20,769 nt of DNA, taken from assembly GCA_002379855.1 (NCBI GenBank), contig DFUX01000011.1:15422-36190 (forward strand), in the 5' to 3' direction. Made by a program: the position numbers and the translations under genes. This stretch comes from Cloacimonetes bacterium UBA4175. Its GTDB lineage: Bacteria; Cloacimonadota; Cloacimonadia; Cloacimonadales; Cloacimonadaceae. Each line of letters starts with the position of its first letter. Within the stretch, counting starts at the first letter, position 1. The notes beneath the pieces are model-generated. The model saw nothing but the letters and a program-made list of their open reading frames with translations, had not been told where the DNA came from and did no database searches. Positions 1 to 8,130 of the stretch are shown here, piece after piece.

Positions 1-120
1 GATGATGGCTCCAAAGCCAGGAGCAGCAAGGGACGGAGCTATGAAGGAAAAGTGGGTATTTTGGCATTATATTTTTGCTGGAGCAAGTATTACACAGGGT
101 CTGTACTCCTGAATCAGTGC

Positions 121-140
121 AGGGAAAAGCGGATTTCCCT
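121..140. other. Short perfect hairpin
   Basis: AGGGAAA (121-127) pairs perfectly with TTTCCCT (134-140) around the loop AGCGGA. It lies about 200 bases past the minus-strand gene ending at 340. No T-run follows on either strand, so it may be a processing or stabilising structure rather than an intrinsic terminator. Confidence 0.35.
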
Positions 141-195
141 CCCTTGCCAGCTTATGCTGAGCCAGAGGGCCGTCAATAAGCCCTCATATCCTCAT

Positions 196-272
196 CGCTA
201 ACTGACCGCTCATTGAACGCTGATCAACCGCCAAGCTGAGAATCAACCGGCGGTCAATGGGGCATCAATGGG
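196..272. repeat. Degenerate 11-bp periodic repeat
   Basis: Cutting the sequence every 11 bases from 196 gives seven units in which position 6 is always A and position 4 is T in six of seven. Examples are CGCTAACTGAC, CGCTCATTGAA, CGGTCAATGGG and GCATCAATGGG. The TCAA core recurs at 224, 243, 254 and 265. The period is close to one DNA helical turn. The tract lies within 150 bases of the 3' end of a secreted-protein gene. Its function is unknown; it could be decayed tandem repeat DNA or a binding array. Confidence 0.45.
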
Positions 273-339
273 AGTTCAGGCTATGAGGGCGGAAAAAGCC
301 TGGCCAATACAAGCACTGAACGGCATCCGCCCCTTGTTC

Positions 340-2295
340 TTAGGGCAGGATAACCGTCTTCAAAGTCCGAACCTGCTCATCCAGTCTCAGGGAAACAAGG
401 TAAACACCTCCCTTTAGGCCTTTCAGCAGGCTGGTGTCAAGCTCGATCTTGTTTATTCCCAATTTGATATCTGGTTTATGGTCAAGCAGTTTCTGTCCTT
501 TTATGTTATAAATACCTATGTTACATCTTGATACCTGTTTATCTACATCGAACTGAAGATATTGAAGGCCCCGCGTGGGGTTGGGATAAAGCATTATATT
601 CCCAAGAGACGCAGGCTGTAAATCCTCGCTGTTGGCCAGGATGTTCACGGTTACGGATTCTGACGCTTGGGAATAGTGATCTCCATATTTCGCTTTCAGA
701 TAGAAAGTATAGGTGCCGGGCAGGAGCGGCGACACCAAATAGCTGTTTACCGTTGCTTCCACCTCTTGCAGAAACTCGGAATTCATATAAATATGGTAGC
801 TGTCGGGAACAAGATACTGAGACGGCTGAGTCCAGGTGAGCTGCACGGCGTTGTGTGCAGTCTGGGTTAAGGCCACATTGGCGGGGGCAGGATAATACAT
901 GCCGAGGCTGCCATCCGGATTGAGCCGCATGGCGCCGATATCCATGCTGGAATACCCTTGCTCCCAGGCAAGAACAGACCACTCATCTGGATGCACCGCG
1001 ACGTCAAAGTGACCCTTGGACACCGCCGTGCTGGCCAGGCAGGTTGCCTCATTCCAGCCCATATTGCCGTTTGCCCGCCAAAGGGACGCGTAGAGATTGT
1101 CCCCGCTTCCATAGAGCACAACGGAACCGGTGCTGATCTGATAAGCGGCGATAGCATTTGCTTCAGTGGGGCTGAGATCGATGATGTTGGGGGCAATATC
1201 ACCCCAGAGGCGGTTTCCGGAGTAGTCCACCAGTTGCCTTGCCAAACCGAACTGGCCCTGGAGCGAGTCGGTTATCCTGAAATACGCGTAGATACGCTCG
1301 CTGGCGGGGTCAACGGAAAGTTTGGGATAAAACTGCTGATTGACTGAATCCACGCTGAGCAAAACGCCGTTGGCTGGCATGCTGGCAGTTCCGTCGGAGC
1401 AAATCCGCTGGACATAGACATCGTTATCGTCATTCATATCACGGTCTTCATACCAAGCCAGAACGCATCCTCCCTGTCCGTCGGGTTCAAAGGGGATCAG
1501 TTGTTCCCAGGCGGGAATGCCGCCCTGGTTTGTCACCACGGCAGTCCACAATCTGCTTCCTTCCGGCGTATATTTCGCCACATAGACGGTGCGGGTGGGA
1601 GCCCAGAAAGGACCGGTGTCATGAAAGTATTTGAGCAGGATATTGTTGCCGTCAGCCTGGATGATCTGGGGCCAGGTTAAGCTTCCTTCGGTTTCGGAAA
1701 TGCTCAGTACGTTCTCTCCCCAGAGCTTCTCCCCTGTGGCGCTGAGTCTGTTGATTCCTATGGCCGTGGTGGCCCCGAGCCGCTGCCATGCAACGTAACA
1801 GCTGTTGTCCGCAGAGTTGAAAATCACAGGCGACATATTGGAATAATTTGGATCTGTGTCCTGAGTGAGGACGATCCCATTCGCGCCCCAAAGAAAATCT
1901 CCCGCGGGGTTTATCTTGTAGGCCAGCACATTGTTGACTTCGGAGTTGCGGATGTCCTGAAAGGTAATGACCGCGTTCTGGTCGTTATCAACCGTCAAGG
2001 CATACTCGGTGAGCCAGGACATCTGATTGTGACCGCTCACCAATATCCCCGCCGGAGCAGGCCAGACGTATTCACCCGCCGGCGAAAGCAACTGCAGCCA
2101 AACCTTATACATGCCGCCGCCGTTGTCAAACCTGCAGACATAGGTATGCCCGTCCGGGGTGACGGCGACCTTGGGAAGCACCTGTTCCGCGTCAAAAGCG
2201 GCGATCAGGCTGGGGTTTTGGGGATCGACGCTCCATTCTCCGCAGAGGCTGGAAGCAAGCAATAAACATAGAACAAGCGACACCAAGTTTTTCAT
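340..2295 (-). CDS. Secreted repeat (propeller-like) protein with FN3 domain and type IX sorting tail
   Basis: A 651-residue exported protein of unknown specific function. The N-terminus is a signal peptide (KN, then a run of hydrophobic residues, probable cleavage near residue 19). Residues ~70-470 contain about eight copies of a motif like NPAGDFLWGANGIVL, at ~70, 128, 184, 242, 298, 356, 405 and 458. The ~57-residue spacing suggests beta-propeller blades. A fibronectin-III-like domain occupies ~470-553. Residues 566-651 are a Por/type IX sorting domain (LYPNPTRG near its start, YNIKGQKL, GVYLVSL), so the protein is predicted to cross the outer membrane and be surface-attached or released. 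I chose the ATG at 2295 because GAGGTG sits four bases upstream and the signal peptide begins there; a TTG 21 bases further upstream lacks such a site. It is separated by 120 bases from the nrd operon and probably has its own promoter. Confidence 0.85.
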   Translation of the reverse strand: MKNLVSLVLCLLLASSLCGEWSVDPQNPSLIAAFDAEQVLPKVAVTPDGHTYVCRFDNGGGMYKVWLQLLSPAGEYVWPAPAGILVSGHNQMSWLTEYALTVDNDQNAVITFQDIRNSEVNNVLAYKINPAGDFLWGANGIVLTQDTDPNYSNMSPVIFNSADNSCYVAWQRLGATTAIGINRLSATGEKLWGENVLSISETEGSLTWPQIIQADGNNILLKYFHDTGPFWAPTRTVYVAKYTPEGSRLWTAVVTNQGGIPAWEQLIPFEPDGQGGCVLAWYEDRDMNDDNDVYVQRICSDGTASMPANGVLLSVDSVNQQFYPKLSVDPASERIYAYFRITDSLQGQFGLARQLVDYSGNRLWGDIAPNIIDLSPTEANAIAAYQISTGSVVLYGSGDNLYASLWRANGNMGWNEATCLASTAVSKGHFDVAVHPDEWSVLAWEQGYSSMDIGAMRLNPDGSLGMYYPAPANVALTQTAHNAVQLTWTQPSQYLVPDSYHIYMNSEFLQEVEATVNSYLVSPLLPGTYTFYLKAKYGDHYSQASESVTVNILANSEDLQPASLGNIMLYPNPTRGLQYLQFDVDKQVSRCNIGIYNIKGQKLLDHKPDIKLGINKIELDTSLLKGLKGGVYLVSLRLDEQVRTLKTVILP

Positions 2296-2324
2296 GATAC
2301 ACCTCACAATGATCAATGTTTCCT

Positions 2325-2353
2325 ACACTTTACCCTTCCCCATATTTAGTCAA
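2325..2353 (-). promoter_or_regulatory. Candidate promoter of the first secreted-protein gene
   Basis: On the minus strand TTGACT (2353-2348) makes a good -35 box, but the -10 box 17 bases later (AAGTGT) is poor. The -35 context AAAGCTTGAC-N7-GGGGAA is identical to that of the mraZ promoter, which is the main reason to list it. Confidence 0.35.
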
Positions 2354-2415
2354 GCTTTTTATTGGGTGTTTTCACTCTCTTCTGTGGCAATTAAGCGAAA
2401 TGGAAAACAAGCTGC

Positions 2416-4863
2416 TCAGGAAGGGAAGATCCAGCCTTCCCTGCTCACCCGGAGAGCATAGAGATCCTCCGCGCCCATCCCCAGCAGGACGGTCAAGACA
2501 TCATACAAAGACGGGCTGGCCAGGCTTTTCTCGATCTGCAACTGATCCTCATTCCAATGCCATTTGCCGACAATCTGCTTCAGATCATAAGTCTTGGAAC
2601 GCTTTTCCGTGCTTTTGGTGAACATCCTGGAGGATAAAGCGCTGAATTCGGCCAGGCTCTTGTCGGTCAACTGCCTGTGCCGCTCTGGGATCAGGATGCC
2701 GACACGTTCCCCCCAGGGTATCGGAGCCTTGGCGGTCAAAGGTTCGCAGCCCAGAATCTGAAACTCCGGTATCATGCCTCCGCTGAATCCGGCCTTGATC
2801 TCATCAGCCGTATAAGCTTGATAAAAAGACAGATCCACATACTCGCATACGCTTTCCACACCCAGAGGAAGGGGCGGGCAGAGGCTGGCTTTGGGATGCG
2901 GTGAAAAGCCCTGGGTAAAAACAGTCTGCAGTGAGGCTTGGCCGATCAGGCGGAAAAGCATCCGCATCCAGTCGAGATGAGAGATAAAGCGCAGCACACC
3001 GCTTTTGCTGTAATAGATACGATACCGGAACTGCCTTTGCTGCACCGCGCGGGGCCTGGGAGGTGGAACAGCCCCGATAAGCCGCCCTGCAACAGGCGAA
3101 GGCTGTATAATATCAGTGTGCAGCGCGTCATCGCAGATTCCGCAGGCGGAGCAAAGCTCCCGGCAATCCGGCGTGCTCTCTTCCCGGCAGGCTTTATCCC
3201 ATTCCGCTTTCAGGAACTCCGCACAGACTCCCAGATCGACGAAGTCCCAGGGGAGGCTGGTTCCGGGCTGCTTTTCCCGCAGGTATTGATTCAGATCCAA
3301 GCCACATTCAGCGGCGGCTTCCCGCCAGAAAGAGAAATTGAAGCACTCATGCCAGCCATCGAACAGCGCCCCTTTCTGCCAGGCAAGCTTCAAGAGCTCC
3401 GCGCAGCGTTGATCCCCCCTCGAAAATACGGCCTCCAATATGGAATTCTCAATATCATGATACTTGATCTTGATGCTCCTGGCGCGATAAAAAGCCTGTT
3501 TCACCTTGACGCATCGCTGCAACAGCATATCGGCGGGAAGCATGGCGGCCCATTGGAAGGGGGTGAAGGGCTTGGGCACAAAGGGCGAGAGCGTAACGTT
3601 GATCTGCAGGCGGCGTTTGCCCAGATTGTTGATCTTGTTAATTAGATCGATGATGCCCTCGATATCCTCCTCTGTTTCGTGGGGCAATCCGACCATGAAA
3701 TAGAGTTTTACCTTTTGCCAGCCCAGGTCGAGGGCGGTTTGCACTCCGGCAAGGATCTGCTCCTCGCTGAGGTTTTTGTTGATCACCCTGCGCAGCCTTT
3801 CCGAACCGGCTTCCGGGGCTATGGTGAGGCCTTCCCGTCCCAGTTTGCGCATCAGATCCACTATTTCATCGTCCAAAGAATCCACTCGCAGAGAGGGCAG
3901 GGAAACATGGGTTTTATTTGTATCCAATGAACTCAACAGATTGTTCAGCAACTCCTTAAGGCAGCCATAGTCGCTGCTCGAGAGCGAAAGCAGTCCTGCC
4001 TCATCCCATCCGCTGAGCCTGATCTCATCACAGAGTTGCCGCACGATCTCGCCGGGGGGCCTTTCCCTCACAGGACGGTAGAAATATCCGGCATGGCAAA
4101 AACGGCAACCACGCGAACAGCCGCGCATGATCTCCGCCACGCAGCGGTTGTGGGTGGCAAGCTGCCAGGGAAGAAGCTGAGGCTGGTGGATAAGCTGGTT
4201 GCTGGAAAAACCGGCATATTTCCTGCTCTTCACCCGCCAACCCTGGGGAATGAACTGATTATGCAAAGCTGGCACATAGCAGCTTTCCAGTTCTGCCATT
4301 CTGGCCAGCCGCTCGCTCCGGAGCCTGGTGTCGAGCATTATCCCGGCAATCTCGCTTATCCCCTCCTCCGCTTCGCCGACAAAGAACACATCGAAAAAGT
4401 CACCCAGGGGAAGTGGATTGGTAGCGCAGGGGCCGCCCGCAATGATGAGGGGGTCATCCTCCCCACGCTCAGACCAAAGGATCGGAACGCCGGACAGGGA
4501 GATCGTTTCCAACACATTGGTGAAGGTAAGCTCGCTCTGCAAGGTGATTCCGATGGCGTCGAAATCTTGCAGGGCGATCCGGCTTTCCAATCCGAAGAGG
4601 GGAATCCCGCGCTCCCGCATAATGGCGATCATATCTGTCCAGGGCAGGTAACAGCGGTCAGCCATGCAATCGGGTAAAGCGTTGATGATGCTATACAGTA
4701 TCTTCAAGCCCAGATGGGAGATGCCGACCTCATAGACATCCGGAAAGGCAAAGCAGAAATTGACCTTCTGCCATGGCTTGCGCGCGGCGTTGATCTCATG
4801 GTCGATATAGCGTGAAGGCTTTCTGACCAGCGGCAGCCAGGGTTCGATATTCACTGCCCGCAA
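2416..4863 (-). CDS. B12-binding-type radical SAM protein fused to DUF2344 domain (TIGR03960 + TIGR03936 type)
   Basis: An 815-residue fusion. Residues ~30-200 resemble the cobalamin-binding-like N-terminal domain of the TIGR03960 family. The radical SAM core follows with Cys249, Cys253 and Cys256 in CSRGCRFC, the CX3CX2C ligand set for a 4Fe-4S cluster, and APEAGSERLRR at ~349-359. A four-cysteine patch (567, 571, 574, 577; CRELCSACGIC) may bind another metal. From ~612 the sequence matches the DUF2344/TIGR03936 'radical SAM-linked' domain (RYRIYYSKSGVLRFISHLD). In many bacteria these two parts are separate genes near rplU/rpmA and RNase G. Here they are one protein and sit seven bases after nrdG. 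The substrate is not established. The start is probably the TTG at 4863, five bases after GAGG; GTG at 4854 is the alternative. The inverted repeat over the last codons (2422-2442) has no T-run. Confidence 0.85.
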   Translation of the reverse strand: MRAVNIEPWLPLVRKPSRYIDHEINAARKPWQKVNFCFAFPDVYEVGISHLGLKILYSIINALPDCMADRCYLPWTDMIAIMRERGIPLFGLESRIALQDFDAIGITLQSELTFTNVLETISLSGVPILWSERGEDDPLIIAGGPCATNPLPLGDFFDVFFVGEAEEGISEIAGIMLDTRLRSERLARMAELESCYVPALHNQFIPQGWRVKSRKYAGFSSNQLIHQPQLLPWQLATHNRCVAEIMRGCSRGCRFCHAGYFYRPVRERPPGEIVRQLCDEIRLSGWDEAGLLSLSSSDYGCLKELLNNLLSSLDTNKTHVSLPSLRVDSLDDEIVDLMRKLGREGLTIAPEAGSERLRRVINKNLSEEQILAGVQTALDLGWQKVKLYFMVGLPHETEEDIEGIIDLINKINNLGKRRLQINVTLSPFVPKPFTPFQWAAMLPADMLLQRCVKVKQAFYRARSIKIKYHDIENSILEAVFSRGDQRCAELLKLAWQKGALFDGWHECFNFSFWREAAAECGLDLNQYLREKQPGTSLPWDFVDLGVCAEFLKAEWDKACREESTPDCRELCSACGICDDALHTDIIQPSPVAGRLIGAVPPPRPRAVQQRQFRYRIYYSKSGVLRFISHLDWMRMLFRLIGQASLQTVFTQGFSPHPKASLCPPLPLGVESVCEYVDLSFYQAYTADEIKAGFSGGMIPEFQILGCEPLTAKAPIPWGERVGILIPERHRQLTDKSLAEFSALSSRMFTKSTEKRSKTYDLKQIVGKWHWNEDQLQIEKSLASPSLYDVLTVLLGMGAEDLYALRVSREGWIFPS

Positions 4864-4870
4864 GCTGGCC

Positions 4871-5599
4871 TCACAATGAGCGGATCATTACATCGATGTG
4901 GTTTTCATCCCCCCAATGGATCAGGCTCTGGCTTTGGGGATGATCCATCAGAGACCTGTAAGCCGCCTCGCTGAGGCCAGTTTTCTCCTTGCCCGGTTGC
5001 AGGTTGTCCAGGGTTACTTTGTAGCGGCATTCCTGCAGGCAGAATTTATCTCCCGGCTTCAGCAGGGCTCGGATGTCGGCAATATCGTCCCAAGTGAACA
5101 GGAGATCGAAAAACGTGGTGCGGAACTCGTAACCCTTCCCGCTTTCCCTTAACAGCCGCATACTGGACAGGATATCCCGCATGTCAATTTCCGATCTTGT
5201 CAGAATCCGGTACAATTGTGCTGGAGCCTTAAGATCCATCGCCCAGTAGTCCACCAAATCCTCTGCGACAAGTTTTTCAATCACTTCCGGATGGGAGCCG
5301 TTGGTATCCAGCTTGATCTTGTAACCCATCTTTTTCAGCATACGGATAAAGGGAATCAGGTCTTTTTGCAGCGTAGGTTCGCCCCCAGTAATCGAAACCG
5401 AGTCCAATCTGCCCAAGCGCTTCTGCAAAAACTCCACGATTTTACTGTTGGAAATCCGTTTGCCAAAACGCTGAGGGTCAACCAGACGCGGATTGTGGCA
5501 GTAGGGACAGCGGAAATTGCACCCCTGGGTAAAGATAATGGCTGCCAACTGACCTGGATAGTCAAGCAAGGAAAACTTTTGGAACCCTCCGATCTTCAT
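4871..5599 (-). CDS. nrdG: Anaerobic ribonucleotide reductase activating enzyme (radical SAM, NrdG2 type)
   Basis: This 242-residue radical SAM enzyme should use SAM and a 4Fe-4S cluster to generate the glycyl radical on NrdD. The cluster ligands Cys27, Cys31 and Cys34 are in CNFRCPYC (CX3CX2C), followed by the SAM-contacting GGEP motif at 72-75. The N-terminal GGFQKFSLLDYPG is typical of the TIGR02495 (NrdG2) group. The ATG at 5599 lies 15 bases after the nrdD stop. I see no strong Shine-Dalgarno in that gap, so translation is probably coupled to nrdD. Glycyl-radical activases for other enzymes look alike, but adjacency to nrdD settles the assignment. Confidence 0.93.
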   Translation of the reverse strand: MKIGGFQKFSLLDYPGQLAAIIFTQGCNFRCPYCHNPRLVDPQRFGKRISNSKIVEFLQKRLGRLDSVSITGGEPTLQKDLIPFIRMLKKMGYKIKLDTNGSHPEVIEKLVAEDLVDYWAMDLKAPAQLYRILTRSEIDMRDILSSMRLLRESGKGYEFRTTFFDLLFTWDDIADIRALLKPGDKFCLQECRYKVTLDNLQPGKEKTGLSEAAYRSLMDHPQSQSLIHWGDENHIDVMIRSL

Positions 5600-5614
5600 C
5601 TGTTGTCTGAACCG

Positions 5615-7750
5615 CTAAAGGACTTTGGGCATTTTAGGGGCTTCCGGCTCCAGCTCTTCGGCTTTACAGCTTTTGACCGGATCGAAAGTGGTGCGCAGTT
5701 TAAACTCGGCTTTCTTGCCTTCATTCCATTGCGAGACGGGGCGCAGATAGCCCACAATACGCGAGTACACCTCGGTGTCTTTGTGGCAATAGGGGCAATA
5801 TTCCTGCTCGCCATCCAGATAGCCATGCTGGGAACAGACGCTGAAAGTGGGCGAGAAAGTGAAGTAAGGAAGTTTATAGTTTTCGCAGATCGAACGCACC
5901 AGGCGTTTGATGCTCTGGCCATGCTCCACCCTTTCTCCGCCAAAGATATGCAGCACAGTGCCGCCGGTATATTTGGTCTGAAGCTCATCCTGAAGGTCCA
6001 GCACCTCAAAGATATCGTCAGAATAGTTCACTGGCAGTTGTGTGCTGTTCGTATAGAATGGCGTGTCACCATGCGGGTTGGCGCTGATTATTTCCGGATA
6101 CAGCTTTTTATCCAGGATAGCCAGGCGGTAGCTTGTTCCTTCCGCCGGAGTTGCTTCCAGGTTGTAGTTGCATTCAGTTTCTTCCTGAATCTCTATCAGC
6201 CTGCCGCGCAGATAGTCCATCACCCGCAGCGCGAAAGCCCTTCCCTCCTCGCTGCCCAGGTTTTTTCCCAGGAAATTGAGGCAGGCTTCGTTCATGCCAA
6301 TGATGCCGATCGTGGAAAAGTGGTTCTTCCAATACTGCAAGAACCTCTCGTATATCTTCTTGAGATAGAAGCGGGTGTAGGGATAAAGGCCGTTCAGGGT
6401 ATAGCGTTCCAGAATCTTGCGCTTGATCTCAAGGCTGTTTTTCGCTGTCGTCAGCGCTTTTTCCAAGCGCGCGAAAAAGTCTTCCTCATCGCTGGCCTGA
6501 TAGCCAATGCGGGGCAGGTTCAGGGTCACCACCCCGATCGACCCGGTGAGGGGATTGGCTCCAAACAGCCCCCCTCCCCTGGCCTGCAGTTTGCGCGTAT
6601 CCAAACGCAAGCGGCAGCACATGGAACGTGCGTCGTTGGGATCCATGTCCGAATTCACGAAGTTTGAAAAATAGGGAATCCCATATTTGGCTGTGGCTTC
6701 CCAAAGATAGGTGAGGCGGGGATCCTCCCAGTTAAAGTTCTTGGTAATGTTATATGTTGGAATGGGAAAGGTGAATACCCTGCCTTTGGCGTCGCCTTCG
6801 ATCATCACCTCCAGGAAAGCTTTGTTGAGCATATCCATTTCAGGCTGGAAATCCGCATAGGTCTGCTCTTGTGGCTCTCCTCCGATGATCACGGGCTGAT
6901 CCTTGTAGATATCGGGCGGATTGAGATCAAGGGTGATATTGGTGAAAGGCGTCTGAAAACCGACCCGGGTGGGGACATTGATGTTGAACACAAACTCCTG
7001 CAGAGCTTGCTTCACCTCTGCATAAGTCATCTGGTCATAGCGGATAAAGGGAGCCAGCAGGGTGTCAAAGCTTGAAAATGCCTGTGCGCCAGCGGCTTCC
7101 CCCTGAAGGGTATAAAAGAAATTCACGATCTGCCCCAGAGCGCTGCGGAAATGCCTGGCAGGCGCGCTTTCAACCTTGCCTTCCGCTCCGCAGAAACCTG
7201 TGGTGAGCAGATCCATCAGATCCCAGCCCACGCAATAAACCGACAACTGTCCCAAATCGTGGATATGGATGTCTCCCTCCACATGCGCCCGGCGAATCTC
7301 GGGAGGATATATCTTGTTGAGCCAATAGGTTTTGCTCACCTCGGAGGCGATGTAATTGTTCAAGCCTTGCAAGGAATAGGCCATGTTGGAATTCTCGTTC
7401 ACTTTCCAGTCGAGCTTTTCCAGATACTGATCGATAAGCTGAACCCCGCCAGTGTTGAACATCTCCCGAATCCTGGCATGCTGATCCCTGTAAATGATGA
7501 AAGCCTTGGCGGTTTTCTTGTAAGGAGAGGCCAGCAAGACCTCTTCCACGATATCCTGGATGCGTTCGACCTCCGGGATCTCGGTGGTGATGATCTGCAT
7601 TGCCAGATTGACCACCCGCAGAGTCAGAACCTCCGCCATGTCCGCATCAAACTCACCAGTCGCTTCCCCGGCTTTCTGGATGGCGCGCACTATTTTTTGC
7701 TTATCAAAAGATACTATGTTGCCGTTGCGCTTCCGAATCATCGAAAACAT
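5615..7750 (-). CDS. nrdD: Anaerobic (class III) ribonucleoside-triphosphate reductase
   Basis: A 711-residue cytoplasmic enzyme that reduces ribonucleotides to deoxyribonucleotides using a glycyl radical. Residues ~4-95 form the allosteric ATP-cone (RKRNGNIVSFDKQKI at the start). The barrel contains NFFYTLQGEAAGAQAFSSFD (~210-229) and SMCCRLRLD (~376-384), where a conserved active-site cysteine is expected. A C-terminal zinc site is formed by Cys639, His642, Cys652 and Cys655. RIVGYLR holds the probable radical glycine, Gly667. The overall style resembles the Thermotoga-type class III enzymes. The ATG at 7750 is preceded by AGGGAGG at five-base spacing. It heads an operon with nrdG and the radical SAM/DUF2344 gene. 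No aerobic class I or class II reductase is present in this window. Confidence 0.96.
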   Translation of the reverse strand: MFSMIRKRNGNIVSFDKQKIVRAIQKAGEATGEFDADMAEVLTLRVVNLAMQIITTEIPEVERIQDIVEEVLLASPYKKTAKAFIIYRDQHARIREMFNTGGVQLIDQYLEKLDWKVNENSNMAYSLQGLNNYIASEVSKTYWLNKIYPPEIRRAHVEGDIHIHDLGQLSVYCVGWDLMDLLTTGFCGAEGKVESAPARHFRSALGQIVNFFYTLQGEAAGAQAFSSFDTLLAPFIRYDQMTYAEVKQALQEFVFNINVPTRVGFQTPFTNITLDLNPPDIYKDQPVIIGGEPQEQTYADFQPEMDMLNKAFLEVMIEGDAKGRVFTFPIPTYNITKNFNWEDPRLTYLWEATAKYGIPYFSNFVNSDMDPNDARSMCCRLRLDTRKLQARGGGLFGANPLTGSIGVVTLNLPRIGYQASDEEDFFARLEKALTTAKNSLEIKRKILERYTLNGLYPYTRFYLKKIYERFLQYWKNHFSTIGIIGMNEACLNFLGKNLGSEEGRAFALRVMDYLRGRLIEIQEETECNYNLEATPAEGTSYRLAILDKKLYPEIISANPHGDTPFYTNSTQLPVNYSDDIFEVLDLQDELQTKYTGGTVLHIFGGERVEHGQSIKRLVRSICENYKLPYFTFSPTFSVCSQHGYLDGEQEYCPYCHKDTEVYSRIVGYLRPVSQWNEGKKAEFKLRTTFDPVKSCKAEELEPEAPKMPKVL

Positions 7751-7765
7751 CGCAACCTCCCTTGC

Positions 7766-7778
7766 ACTGTATATCAGT
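7766..7778. promoter_or_regulatory. ACTG-TATAT-CAGT inverted repeat just upstream of nrdD
   Basis: The sequence ACTGTATATCAGT has perfect four-base arms and an AT-rich centre. It ends 15 bases before the nrdD start codon. The CACTGTATAT half is similar to NrdR boxes (consensus ACACTATATATAGTGT), but the other half is out of register. It could be a diverged NrdR site or chance. Confidence 0.25.
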
Positions 7779-7837
7779 AATTAATTATTTTCCTATATGT
7801 TACGCTCCTACAGGCTACTTTACACTTTCCAAGCCCA

Positions 7838-7849
7838 TAGTCACGACTA
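7838..7849. promoter_or_regulatory. Palindrome near the predicted nrd transcription start
   Basis: TAGTC (7838-7842) and GACTA (7845-7849) form a perfect inverted repeat around a two-base centre. It falls where the nrdD transcript would begin if the TTGACA at 7881-7876 is used. This position suits a repressor site, but the sequence does not match the NrdR box consensus. Confidence 0.3.
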
Positions 7850-7852
7850 CCA

Positions 7853-7881
7853 TCCAAATAACAAGTTACGATTTCTGTCAA
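7853..7881 (-). promoter_or_regulatory. Candidate promoter of the nrd operon
   Basis: A perfect TTGACA (7881-7876, minus strand) is followed at 15 bases by TATTTG. The -10 box and its spacing are weak, so only the -35 is persuasive. A start here would leave a leader of about 100 bases before nrdD. That leader contains the palindromes listed separately. Confidence 0.35.
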
Positions 7882-8130
7882 GCCAAAGTTGCCCTTTTTA
7901 GCAAATCTTTTTTATGCGCCTCCTCAACTTGCTCTGATATGACGTGTTGTGACAACGGAATGAAGCAGGATTATCCGGAAACGCCGTATCCCCTTACAGG
8001 ATAACCCTGATAAACTGCGCCAGAGCGCAAAAACATATGGGAAAAACATCTTTCAGCCTGGCGGAGGCAACTGGATTTTTTCCCGTGAGGCAGTCCTTTC
8101 GAGGCTGGCCTCCGGAGTAGGTCAACCTGG

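Larger units (their letters stand above)
1..339. other. Non-coding region downstream of the first secreted-protein gene
   Basis: No convincing gene is visible on either strand. The stretch holds a small perfect hairpin (121-127 pairing with 134-140, six-base loop) and a degenerate repeat of about 11 bases between 196 and 272. Neither hairpin is followed by a T-run on either strand, so I cannot name a terminator for the minus-strand gene that ends at 340. A 23-codon plus-strand frame at 41-112 has a poorly spaced ribosome binding site and is not called. Confidence 0.6.

Noticed and set aside
41..112. 23-codon plus-strand ORF beginning MKEKWVFWHY
   Set aside because: GGAG is only two bases before the ATG and nothing else supports expression; composition is odd and there is no linked gene.
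2422..2442. Perfect inverted repeat AGGGAAG/CTTCCCT at the end of the radical SAM gene
   Set aside because: It lies within the last codons and is not followed by a T-run on the minus strand, so it is not supported as an intrinsic terminator.
5216..6667. Long plus-strand open frame (483 codons) opposite nrdG/nrdD
   Set aside because: It is antisense to strongly conserved coding sequence, has no family motifs and no ribosome site; it is a shadow of the nrd genes.
8037..8120. 27-codon plus-strand ORF in the structured intergenic region
   Set aside because: No ribosome binding site, and the frame runs through the inverted repeats that better explain the sequence.
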